Both the position numbers and the translations under genes were made by a program. From contig CALESJ010000046.1 of assembly GCA_937907025.1 (NCBI GenBank), positions 1 through 64,000 on the forward strand: DNA of 64,000 nucleotides, written 5' to 3'. Shown here one piece after another: positions 50,578-58,531 of the stretch; position 1 is the first letter of the stretch; every line of letters begins with the position of its first letter. The DNA is from an uncultured Faecalibacterium sp. GTDB taxonomy: Bacteria > Bacillota > Clostridia > Oscillospirales > Ruminococcaceae. The notes beneath the pieces are model-generated. The model was not told where the DNA came from, ran no database searches, and saw only the letters and a list, made by a program, of their open reading frames with translations.

Positions 50578-51972
50578 ATGCCTGCCGGTGAATTGAGCCT
50601 GTCCAGTCTGGGCATCCAGATGCCCTACAACATGCAGGCCGAGCAGAGCGTTCTGGGCGCGGCATTGATGGATGAAACCATCCTCAACCGTCTGATTACC
50701 GAACTGGAACCGGATATGTTCTATTCGGACCAGAACCGGGCCGTGTATGAGCAGATGCGCACACTGTTTGCGGACAGCGAAGCGGTGGACGTCATCACTC
50801 TGGTGGATGCCCTGGCGCAGAACGAGGCCTTCAAGGGGGCCGACGACGCTAAGGTCTACATCGCCCACATTGCCGAAACTGTTCCGGCCATCTCCAATGT
50901 CGATTCTTACATCAAGATCGTCAAGGAAAAGTACCAGACCCGGCGCCTCATCGAGGCAGCCCGCTCCACCCTGGAGCAGGCTGTCAGTGAACCGGACGCT
51001 GATATGCTGCTGGAAAGCGCCGAACAGAAGCTGTATGATATCCGCGGCGGACAGGAAAAGTCCGGCGTCAAAACCATCCGGGAGTCCATCCTGGAGGTTA
51101 TCGATACCATGCAGAAGCTCAGCGGTGCGGACCGCGACAAGTTCGCCGGTATCCCCACGGGCTTCCATTACCTGGATAACGTGCTCACCGGCCTGGGACG
51201 TTCCGACCTGATCATTCTGGCGGCCCGTCCCGGCATGGGCAAAACCAGTTTTGCGCTGAACATCGCCACCAACGTGGCCCGCCAGCAAAAGGTGCCCACC
51301 ATCATTTTCAGCCTGGAAATGACCTGTGAACAGCTGACCGACCGTATCCTGTCCAGCGTGGCAGGAATCGACAGCCAGGCGTTCCGGACCGGCCGGCTGA
51401 ACAATTCCGACTGGAACGACTTTGCAACAGCCACTTCGCTGCTGTATAACGTGCCCATCTACATGGATGACTCCTCCGGTATTTCGGTACCGGAGCTGAA
51501 AGCCAAAATCCGCCAGATCAACCAGGACCCCAAAAAGGAAAAAATCGGTCTGGTTATCATCGACTACCTGCAGCTGATGCAGAGTGCCAAGCGCACCGAG
51601 AGCCGCGTGCAGGAAATCAGTGATATCACCCGAAACCTGAAGATTATGGCCAAGGAGCTGAATGTGCCGGTCATCGCGCTGTCCCAGCTGTCCCGTGCGG
51701 CCGAAAAGACCACCGGGCGTTCGGACCATCGTCCGCAGCTGTCCGACCTGCGTGACTCCGGTTCTATCGAACAGGATGCCGACGTGGTATTGTTCTTGTA
51801 CCGCGCTGCGTATTATAACCGTCAGAACGGGGAAGCCGAACAGGCCAACGAGAATGAGGCCGAGTGCATCGTAGCCAAAAACCGCCACGGTGAAACCAGC
51901 ATCGTTCGCCTTGGTTGGGACGGCGCCCACACACGCTTCAGCAATTTGGATGAGATTCATGAACAGTATTGA
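50578..51972 (+). CDS. dnaB: Replicative DNA helicase
   Basis: A 464-residue hexameric 5'-3' helicase (DnaB/DnaC) of the replication fork. The N-terminal primase-interacting domain contains PYNMQAEQSVLGAALMD. The RecA-like domain has Walker A ILAARPGMGKTSFALNIA, Walker B LVIIDYLQLM and the arginine-finger region QLSDLRDSGSIEQDADVV. GAAAGGGGAG precedes the ATG. Its last 14 bases overlap the tilS start. Confidence 0.97.
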   Translation: MPAGELSLSSLGIQMPYNMQAEQSVLGAALMDETILNRLITELEPDMFYSDQNRAVYEQMRTLFADSEAVDVITLVDALAQNEAFKGADDAKVYIAHIAETVPAISNVDSYIKIVKEKYQTRRLIEAARSTLEQAVSEPDADMLLESAEQKLYDIRGGQEKSGVKTIRESILEVIDTMQKLSGADRDKFAGIPTGFHYLDNVLTGLGRSDLIILAARPGMGKTSFALNIATNVARQQKVPTIIFSLEMTCEQLTDRILSSVAGIDSQAFRTGRLNNSDWNDFATATSLLYNVPIYMDDSSGISVPELKAKIRQINQDPKKEKIGLVIIDYLQLMQSAKRTESRVQEISDITRNLKIMAKELNVPVIALSQLSRAAEKTTGRSDHRPQLSDLRDSGSIEQDADVVLFLYRAAYYNRQNGEAEQANENEAECIVAKNRHGETSIVRLGWDGAHTRFSNLDEIHEQY

Positions 51973-53362
51973 TGCGCAAAATGTCATCGATAAGACCGAA
52001 CAGACCCTGCTTGCTTACTGCAAACAGCAGGGCTTGTTCAAGTCTGGCGACAGGGTCATCGTGGCCTGCTCCGGAGGGGCAGACTCCATGGCCCTTTTGC
52101 TGTTTTTGCTGCGGTGCCGCCGTGCCCTTTCCATTGAGGTGCTGGCCACCCATGTGAACCATGGCATCCGGGGCGACGCTGCCGATCGGGATGAAAAATT
52201 CGTGTCCCGGTTCTGTGAGGACCGCGCCGTGGAGCTTTTTGTGTACAATGCCCGGCGTGCCGGGGTGGAAATCCCGGAAAATCCCAGCGAGGACTGGGCC
52301 CGCAACCTGCGGTATACCTGGTTTGATGACCTGGCTTCCCGGGAGGAGGCACACATTGCCACCGCCCATACTATGTCCGACCAGGTGGAAACCGTCCTGC
52401 TGCGCCTGGCGCGGGGAACCGGCCTGCATGGGCTGGGCGGCATCCAGCCGCACCGGGGTGTCTATGTGCGGCCCATGCTCTGCCTGACCCGCGCCGAAAC
52501 CGAGGCATACTGTGCCGCGCTTGGGCAAAGCTATGTGCAGGACGAAACCAACGCCCGGGATACCTATGCCCGCAATCGGGTCCGCCATGATGCTGTGCCG
52601 GCGTTGCTTTCGGTCAACCCGGCAGCGGAACGCTGCATCGGCCGTCTGTGCCGTCAGATGCAGCAGCTGGATGCCTGGCTTTCTGCCGAAGCTGCTGCGC
52701 TTTTACAGGCGGCTGCCACAGCCCACGGTTACGATCTGCAGACCTTGCGGGATGCGGAAGGCCCCGTGCTGGATGCGGCCCTGCACAGCCTGGTTTCGCC
52801 GGTGCGGGATGCGGAGGAAAAGTATGTCAGCCTGCTGCGCTTCCTGGTTGTGAAAGGGGAGGGCGCATTGCAGCTGACCCAGGATGTGACCTTTAAGGTG
52901 CAGAACGGGCCTTCCGGGAAGGAACTCGTCCGCATTTCGCCTTCCGGTGCAGCCCCGGCTCCGGCTCCGGCCCAACCGGCTTTACCGGGTGTTTATCACC
53001 TGCCGGGAGGCTATACCATCGCTCTGCGCATAGAAAAGTATGAAGATTTTCTAAAAAATGCACCAATTTTCAAAAAAGACTTAAACTGTTGCGCAGATTA
53101 TGCTAAAATAAGCAAGAATATCATGCTGCGCACACGGCAGCCCGGGGACGATTACCGGCCCAGGGACCGCCATGTGCGTAAAACGCTGAAAAAATACTAT
53201 AATGAGCTTTCCATCCCCATGAATGAGCGCCCGCTGCTGCCGCTTCTGGCAGATGGCAGCGAGGTGGTCTGGCTGTGGGGTTCCGGCTTTGCCGAAGGTT
53301 TTGCGCCGGACCGCTTCACGCGGGAAGTGCTTGTTATCCGCACCGAAAAAACGGAGGTTTAA
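51959..53362 (+). CDS. tilS: tRNA(Ile)-lysidine synthetase
   Basis: A 467-residue enzyme that attaches lysine to C34 of tRNA-Ile2 so that it reads AUA. The PP-loop is CSGGADSMALL near residue 36, followed by THVNHGIRGD and AHTMSDQVETVLLRLARGTG. The C-terminal TilS domain holds LRTRQPGDDYRPRDRHVRK. ATG 51959, within the end of dnaB, gives the natural N-terminus; ATG 51950 is the alternative. A proline/alanine-rich linker (APAPAPAQPALPG) is local oddity. tilS-hpt-ftsH is the classic Firmicutes order. Confidence 0.95.
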   Translation: MNSIDAQNVIDKTEQTLLAYCKQQGLFKSGDRVIVACSGGADSMALLLFLLRCRRALSIEVLATHVNHGIRGDAADRDEKFVSRFCEDRAVELFVYNARRAGVEIPENPSEDWARNLRYTWFDDLASREEAHIATAHTMSDQVETVLLRLARGTGLHGLGGIQPHRGVYVRPMLCLTRAETEAYCAALGQSYVQDETNARDTYARNRVRHDAVPALLSVNPAAERCIGRLCRQMQQLDAWLSAEAAALLQAAATAHGYDLQTLRDAEGPVLDAALHSLVSPVRDAEEKYVSLLRFLVVKGEGALQLTQDVTFKVQNGPSGKELVRISPSGAAPAPAPAQPALPGVYHLPGGYTIALRIEKYEDFLKNAPIFKKDLNCCADYAKISKNIMLRTRQPGDDYRPRDRHVRKTLKKYYNELSIPMNERPLLPLLADGSEVVWLWGSGFAEGFAPDRFTREVLVIRTEKTEV

Positions 53363-53365
53363 CGT

Positions 53366-53917
53366 ATGCAGTCTATGCACCAGGATATCGATCATATCCT
53401 CGTTTCGGAAGAACAGCTGCAGGCCAAGGTGGCCGAACTGGGTGCCAGAATCAGTGCCGACTATGAAGGCCGCGATCTGTTGCTGGTTTCCATCCTCAAG
53501 GGCGCAGTGGTCTTTATGGCGGACCTGATGCGCGCCGTCACTATTCCCTGTGCCATCGACTTCATGGTTGTTTCCAGCTATGGCGGCGCCAACACCAACT
53601 CTACCGGCCTTGTCAAGATCATCAAGGACCTGGACCAGGACCTGTCCGGCAAGGATGTCCTGATTGTGGAAGATATCCTGGATACCGGCATCACCCTTTC
53701 CCACCTGATGCCCATGCTGCAGATGCGCAATCCCCGCAGCCTGCGCCTGTGCACCATTCTGAGCAAACCCAGCCGCCGCAAGGCCGATATCGAGCCGGAT
53801 TACTGCGGTTTTGAGGTTCCCGATGAATTCGTGGTGGGATATGGCCTTGACTATGATGAGAAATACCGCAACCTCCCGTATGTGGGGGTGCTCAAACCGG
53901 AAATCTATTCCAAGTGA
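53366..53917 (+). CDS. hpt: Hypoxanthine phosphoribosyltransferase
   Basis: A 183-residue purine-salvage enzyme making IMP or GMP from hypoxanthine or guanine and PRPP. The PRPP loop is LIVEDILDTGITLSHLM, preceded by SILKGAVVFMADL and FMVVSSYGG, all typical of Hpt. The C-terminal FVVGYGLDYDEKYRNLPYVG is invariant in the family. GGAGGT lies eight bases before the ATG. Only three bases separate it from the tilS stop. Confidence 0.97.
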   Translation: MQSMHQDIDHILVSEEQLQAKVAELGARISADYEGRDLLLVSILKGAVVFMADLMRAVTIPCAIDFMVVSSYGGANTNSTGLVKIIKDLDQDLSGKDVLIVEDILDTGITLSHLMPMLQMRNPRSLRLCTILSKPSRRKADIEPDYCGFEVPDEFVVGYGLDYDEKYRNLPYVGVLKPEIYSK

Positions 53918-53981
53918 TTTTCGGATAACCAATATGTAAGGACGCCCGCGGATGGTGCGTCCGGTATAAGGAGTTGATCTT

Positions 53982-56042
53982 TTGCAGCATAAGCCACGCC
54001 TTAGCGGCATCATCATTACCGCGGTTCTTCTGGTTCTGGTCCTGGTGATGGCAACGACCTACACGTCGATGTCCAGCTCTTCGACCAACACGATGAAGAT
54101 GTCCGAGGTCATGAATTACTTTGCCGCCAATCAGGTAACGTATTTTGACCTAGACCTCAATACCGGCGTCATTGAATTGAGCCTGAAGGAAGGTCAGTAT
54201 GCCCTGCCCGAGCAGAGCGAAAGTCAGAAGCAGGCCACCGGTCTGCTGGCGGAACTTTCCGGCGACGAAGACTATGGCCCGCAGAACGGCGGTGTGGTGT
54301 CCGTCACCTACAAGCTGCCCTACACGGCCTACTTCCTGGAATATGTTCAGGATTATATCGACGCCTACAACCAGGCCAACCCTGACGCGCCCATGGTATA
54401 CGATATGGTGGGCCTCAAGACCAGCATTCCCTGGTTTGAAATTCTGCTGTATGCCTTTATGATCGGCAGCGTGGTGCTGCTCTTCATGTCCATGTACCGG
54501 GGCGGTGCCGGCGGCGGCAGCATCATGAACGTGGGCCGCGCCAAGGTCAAGGACCAGCAGGAGGGCCAGCGAAAGGCTACCTTTGCCGATGTGGCGGGTG
54601 CCGATGAAGAGAAAGCCGAACTGCAGGAAGTTGTCGAATTCCTCAAGGCACCCAACAAGTTCAATTCCCTGGGCGCCCGCATTCCCCACGGTGTTCTGCT
54701 GGTGGGCCCTCCGGGTACCGGTAAGACTTTGCTGGCCCGCGCCTGCGCCGGTGAAGCCGGGGTCCCGTTCTATGCCATTTCCGGCTCCGACTTCGTGGAA
54801 ATGTATGTCGGTGTCGGTGCTTCCCGTGTGCGCGATCTGTTTGAAAAGGCCAAAAAGACCATGCCGTCCATCATCTTTATTGATGAGATCGACGCGGTCG
54901 GCCGTCAGCGTGGCGCTGGCCTGGGCGGCGGACATGACGAACGCGAACAGACCCTGAACCAGCTGCTGGTGGAGATGGACGGCTTTGATGCCAATGACGG
55001 CGTCATTGTCATGGCCGCTACCAACCGTGCTGATATTCTGGATAAAGCGCTGCTGCGTCCCGGCCGTTTTGACCGTCAGGTTTATGTGGGCCTGCCGGAC
55101 GTGAAGGGCCGTGAAGAAATTCTGCGCGTGCATACCAAGAATAAGCCTCTGGCTCCCGATGTAAGCCTGAAGACTATTGCCAAGTCCACCGCCGGTTTCT
55201 CCGGCGCTGACCTGGAGAACCTGGTGAACGAAGCGGCTTTGCTGGCGGCCCGCAAGGGCAAGAAGGCCATCACCGAGCCGGAAATCGAAGAGGCTTCCAT
55301 CAAGGTTGTGGCCGGCCCTGAAAAGAAGAGTCGTGTGGTGACCGATAAGGAAAAGCGTTTGACCGCCTACCATGAAACCGGCCACGCCATCACCGGTTAC
55401 TTCTGCAAGACCCATGACCCGGTGCATCAGATCAGCATTATTCCGCGTGGTGCAGCGGGCGGTTACACCATGTATCTGCCGGAAAAAGACCCGAGCTATG
55501 TGACCAAGACGGCCATGAGTGAAAGTATTGTCAGCCTGCTGGGCGGTCGTGTGGCAGAACAGCTGGTGCTGGAGGATATCTCCACCGGTGCTTCCAACGA
55601 CCTGCAGCGGGCAACCGATACGGCTCGTGCCATGGTTACCCGGTATGGCTTCTCGGAACGTCTGGGCCCGGTTGTGTACGGTACTGACCCCAGCGAAACT
55701 TTCCTGGGCCGTGATATCGGCATGGGCAAAGGATACAGTGAAAATATTGCGGCGGAGATCGACAACGAGATCCGTGACATTGTGGACGAAGCCTATGAAA
55801 CGGCTCGCCGCATTCTGACCGAACATATGGATGAGCTGCACAAGGTGGCAGCTGTCCTGATGGAACGGGAAAAAATCAGCGGCGATGAGTTCAAGACTCT
55901 GATGGAAGGCGGTCAGCTGCCGCCCTTTGATCTGGGCAAGACAGATTCTACCCCTGCGCAGACCAACACCGCCGCGCCGCAGGCAGCGGAACCTGCAGTG
56001 CAGCCTCAGACGCCGGACGCCCCCGAAGCGCCCCAAGAATGA
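53982..56042 (+). CDS. ftsH: ATP-dependent zinc metalloprotease FtsH
   Basis: A 686-residue membrane protease that degrades misfolded and regulatory proteins. Two membrane helices (residues about 9-26 and 150-170) flank an extracytoplasmic domain. Walker A GPPGTGKT lies at 242-249, Walker B IIFIDEIDAVG, SRH ATNRADILDKALLRPGRFDR, and the zinc site HETGH starts at H464. The C-terminus is a Pro/Ala/Gln/Glu-rich tail (NTAAPQAAEPAVQPQTPD). The start is TTG 53982, set by AAGGAG eight bases before; no nearby ATG fits. Confidence 0.96.
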   Translation: MQHKPRLSGIIITAVLLVLVLVMATTYTSMSSSSTNTMKMSEVMNYFAANQVTYFDLDLNTGVIELSLKEGQYALPEQSESQKQATGLLAELSGDEDYGPQNGGVVSVTYKLPYTAYFLEYVQDYIDAYNQANPDAPMVYDMVGLKTSIPWFEILLYAFMIGSVVLLFMSMYRGGAGGGSIMNVGRAKVKDQQEGQRKATFADVAGADEEKAELQEVVEFLKAPNKFNSLGARIPHGVLLVGPPGTGKTLLARACAGEAGVPFYAISGSDFVEMYVGVGASRVRDLFEKAKKTMPSIIFIDEIDAVGRQRGAGLGGGHDEREQTLNQLLVEMDGFDANDGVIVMAATNRADILDKALLRPGRFDRQVYVGLPDVKGREEILRVHTKNKPLAPDVSLKTIAKSTAGFSGADLENLVNEAALLAARKGKKAITEPEIEEASIKVVAGPEKKSRVVTDKEKRLTAYHETGHAITGYFCKTHDPVHQISIIPRGAAGGYTMYLPEKDPSYVTKTAMSESIVSLLGGRVAEQLVLEDISTGASNDLQRATDTARAMVTRYGFSERLGPVVYGTDPSETFLGRDIGMGKGYSENIAAEIDNEIRDIVDEAYETARRILTEHMDELHKVAAVLMEREKISGDEFKTLMEGGQLPPFDLGKTDSTPAQTNTAAPQAAEPAVQPQTPDAPEAPQE

Positions 56043-56063
56043 CAAGGTAAGGTGGATTGAATC

Positions 56064-57113
56064 ATGGATCAGAATTTTTCTCTTATGGCACAGTCCCGCG
56101 CCAATTACTACACCGCGGGCAGCCCGGTTCAGTTCGTTCGTGTGGAACTTCTCAAAGGTGATGTCACTGGAGAGGTGGCTGTCTGCCTGACTTTCAAAAA
56201 TGTCGGTACGGAGCCTTTGACCGGTCTGGTGGTCCATTTCAAATGCAAGGATGCGGCCGGGCAGATTCTGTGCGAGGATGACTTCTATTATGAAGATCTG
56301 AACGCCCAGCCCGGTGAGCTTTTCGGCAGCGACGATGCGGTCTTTGTCAGCGATACGCCGGTTTCCAGCGTAGAAACCGAGCAGGACCGTGCATTCCTGA
56401 ACGGCCGCGGCGTGAACCTGCGGGATTACAAGCGTGTGCGTCTGCCGCAGCCCCGTGTGCTGCCTGGCTCTATTGCCAAGATCCTGCAGAACCGTACCGG
56501 CAACCCGCAGCTGAATTGCGTACCGCAAGATACCGAATACGGCTGGTTCTGCTCCTGTGGTGCCTTCCATCCCAACGAAGAAAATGCGCAGGTCTGCAGC
56601 GAGTGCGGTGGTGACCGCGCTTACATCAAGGCCAGCCTGACCTCTATCCTGGAAGAAGCCCGCCGCGCTGCCGAACAACAGCAGCAGGAACTGAACGCTG
56701 TTGCGGATGCAACCGCGCCCCAGAACACCGCTGCCGCGACTGCGGCTGCCGCACAGGCTGCCATCGCCAATGAGGAGGATGAGGTCGAGGAGCCTACGGC
56801 GCAGTTTGACCCCTCTGCCGATGCGACCAATGCCGAAATGGCCCGTGTCCGTCAGTATACGCCCAATGGCCGTCTGTTCGATGACGATGAAGAAGAAGAT
56901 GACGGCGAAGGCACCCGTATGTTCGATACCGAAGATGAGGACGAATACGATGAGGAGCCCCGGACTCGCCGCGGTCGTTATGCCGACGACGAGGAAGAAA
57001 CGGAAGATGACGCCATGGCGGAACGGATCATCCGCTGGGCACCGCCCATCACCGCTATTGTCTGTGCTCTGATCGTGGCAGTATCGCTGATTTATTACTT
57101 TGTGATCGCCTGA
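56064..57113 (+). CDS. Zinc-ribbon protein with acidic linker and C-terminal membrane anchor
   Basis: A 349-residue protein I do not assign to a named family. Parts: an N-terminal beta-rich domain (1-150), a zinc ribbon WFCSCGAFHPNEEN...CSECGG near 160-185 with four cysteines, a helical Ala/Gln stretch, a very acidic low-complexity region (about 270-325, DDDEEEDDGEG, DTEDEDEYDEE), and a single hydrophobic helix at the extreme C-terminus (ITAIVCALIVAVSLIYYFVI), so it is probably tail-anchored with its bulk in the cytoplasm. It starts 21 bases after ftsH and ends at a terminator, so it is likely co-expressed with the protease. Role unknown. Confidence 0.7.
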   Translation: MDQNFSLMAQSRANYYTAGSPVQFVRVELLKGDVTGEVAVCLTFKNVGTEPLTGLVVHFKCKDAAGQILCEDDFYYEDLNAQPGELFGSDDAVFVSDTPVSSVETEQDRAFLNGRGVNLRDYKRVRLPQPRVLPGSIAKILQNRTGNPQLNCVPQDTEYGWFCSCGAFHPNEENAQVCSECGGDRAYIKASLTSILEEARRAAEQQQQELNAVADATAPQNTAAATAAAAQAAIANEEDEVEEPTAQFDPSADATNAEMARVRQYTPNGRLFDDDEEEDDGEGTRMFDTEDEDEYDEEPRTRRGRYADDEEETEDDAMAERIIRWAPPITAIVCALIVAVSLIYYFVIA

Positions 57114-57138
57114 TTTTGATCTTCCCCCAAATAGCTAT

Positions 57139-57168
57139 AAGCTCCGGCCGAAAGGCCGGAGCTTTTTT
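57139..57168 (+). terminator. Terminator after the ftsH operon
   Basis: AAGCTCCGGCC (57139-57149), loop GAAA, GGCCGGAGC, six T. Confidence 0.92.
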
Positions 57169-57220
57169 GGTGCCGGTATCTGTCCGGCAAAATCTTTACA
57201 TCTGAATCAAGGTAAATCTA

Positions 57221-57254
57221 TTGCAGCACGAGTGTATTACTGGTATAATACACT
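57221..57254 (+). promoter_or_regulatory. Promoter and GntR/YtrA-type operator
   Basis: TTGCAG (57221-57226), 17 bases, TATAAT (57244-57249). AGTGTATTA (57231-57239) and TAATACACT (57246-57254) form a perfect 9-base inverted repeat with a 6-base spacer, covering the spacer and -10 box. It should be the autoregulatory site of the GntR protein that follows. Confidence 0.88.
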
Positions 57255-57282
57255 TAGAAAATACAAAAGGAGGGAGAGATCA

Positions 57283-57660
57283 ATGGTCAGCTTTCAGGGG
57301 CTGCAGTTTCATGACCGAACGCCGGTTTACCAGCAGATCGCGGAACATCTGAAACGTCAGATTATGCTGGGTACCGTAGAAGATGGAGAGCCGATGCCCA
57401 GTAGAAGGGAGCTGGCAGCCCAGACCGGCATCAATCCCAATACGGCCCAGAAGGCCTACCGCCTGATGACCGAGGAAGGGTATGTACAGACCCAGGGAAA
57501 CAACCTGAGCACCGTCCATCTGACGCCCGAGCTGCGCAGCTGGATCGAGGACGAACTCAGCCGGGGACTGGTGCAGCAGTTCGTGACGGATGCTAAAGAA
57601 AACAACCTTTCCTACCGCAAGGTCATAGCGCTGATCAGCGAGCTGTGGGGGGAGGAATAA
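57283..57660 (+). CDS. GntR-family regulator, YtrA subfamily
   Basis: A 125-residue regulator. The winged helix (FHDRTPVYQQIAEHLKRQIM, then MPSRRELAAQTGINPNTAQK and YRLMTEEGYVQTQGN) is typical of GntR, and the short C-terminal helical tail of about 45 residues is that of the YtrA group, which control ABC transporter operons. AAGGAGGG sets ATG 57283. The perfect palindrome over its own promoter implies autorepression, and the second half-conserved copy before the next gene links it to the ABC genes. The signal it responds to is unknown; in relatives, cell-wall-active antibiotics lift repression. Confidence 0.93.
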   Translation: MVSFQGLQFHDRTPVYQQIAEHLKRQIMLGTVEDGEPMPSRRELAAQTGINPNTAQKAYRLMTEEGYVQTQGNNLSTVHLTPELRSWIEDELSRGLVQQFVTDAKENNLSYRKVIALISELWGEE

Positions 57661-57680
57661 CCGCTATTTTTTAGCTTGAT

Positions 57681-57702
57681 GTGTATTATATGAATAGTAC
57701 AT
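57681..57702 (+). promoter_or_regulatory. Second, degenerate GntR operator copy
   Basis: GTGTATTA (57681-57688), six bases, TAGTACAT (57695-57702) matches the palindrome at 57231-57254 except at two positions of the right arm. It lies between gntR and the first permease gene, 11 bases before the latter's start. Confidence 0.6.
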
Positions 57703-57713
57703 GGGAGGTTCTC

Positions 57714-58517
57714 ATGAAAAGACTGTTACAATATACGGCCTGGAACTGGAGCATGGGCCGCGGCCCGGTTGCACTTTTGCTGGTGCTGGGAGCAACGGCA
57801 GAGTGCCTGATGCTTTTTGTGGCGGCGGCATCCGTAAACCAGGCTGCATTGGCATATGGCGACCTGGTGGAGTCTGCCGGGGTCTTGTGGGTGATTGCAG
57901 CGACATACCTGCTGTTGCCGATCTGTGCACAGGCCGTGCAGGAACGGGCCGCGCATACGGCACGCACTTCCTATACGCTGTTTACCCTGCCGCTGTCCCG
58001 CTGGGAGTTGCTGCTGGGTCGTGCCTTGTCCGGTATCATCTGGATGATTCTGGCGATGGCGGTGCAGACCCTTGTGCTGGTACTGCTCAGCGGACCGATT
58101 CTTGCGCTGCAAGACAGTGTATCAGCCGGTTGCTTTTTATTTGATGTGACGGAGCAGGGGCGGCTCTGGTGGGCTTTGGCGGAATGCAGTATTCTGCGGA
58201 CGATGCTTCCCGACAGCATTCCGGGCATTGTTTTTACCGCAGGAATGCTTTTCGTTCCATCCTTTATGATGTCTTCGGCACTCATGCATAGCGGCTGGAA
58301 GAGAGTCACGGCTTTTGTGATTGCTTTTGCGGAGCAAGCTGCCCTGTTCATGCTGGCAAATCCGGTTTTGACAGGGAAAAACACCTGGGAGCAGATCGGT
58401 CGGGCACTTCAGACAAGCACAGGGATGGCAACCTTTCTGGTGGTCATGGCAGGTGTGGCTATTGTTCAAATTCTTTGGGGCCTATGGGCTTCCTATCGCT
58501 CTGAAGCAGCTGCATAA
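57714..58517 (+). CDS. ABC-2-type permease subunit 1
   Basis: A 267-residue membrane protein with about six helices. It begins MKRLLQYTAWNWSMGRGPVA and contains HTARTSYTLFTLPLSRWELL, a short amphipathic coupling-helix region that is nearly repeated in the second permease (HTSYTLYTMPFSRVVLP at the corresponding place). It ends YRSEAAA. GGGAGG sets ATG 57714. It would form the membrane channel of an ABC exporter with the ATPase at 62239. No substrate-binding protein is present. Confidence 0.8.
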   Translation: MKRLLQYTAWNWSMGRGPVALLLVLGATAECLMLFVAAASVNQAALAYGDLVESAGVLWVIAATYLLLPICAQAVQERAAHTARTSYTLFTLPLSRWELLLGRALSGIIWMILAMAVQTLVLVLLSGPILALQDSVSAGCFLFDVTEQGRLWWALAECSILRTMLPDSIPGIVFTAGMLFVPSFMMSSALMHSGWKRVTAFVIAFAEQAALFMLANPVLTGKNTWEQIGRALQTSTGMATFLVVMAGVAIVQILWGLWASYRSEAAA

Positions 58518-58531
58518 AGGAGGGACCGGGG

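Noticed and set aside
54150..56678. An 842-codon minus-strand open frame opposite ftsH
   Set aside because: A shadow of FtsH codons; it runs across the ftsH/zinc-ribbon boundary.
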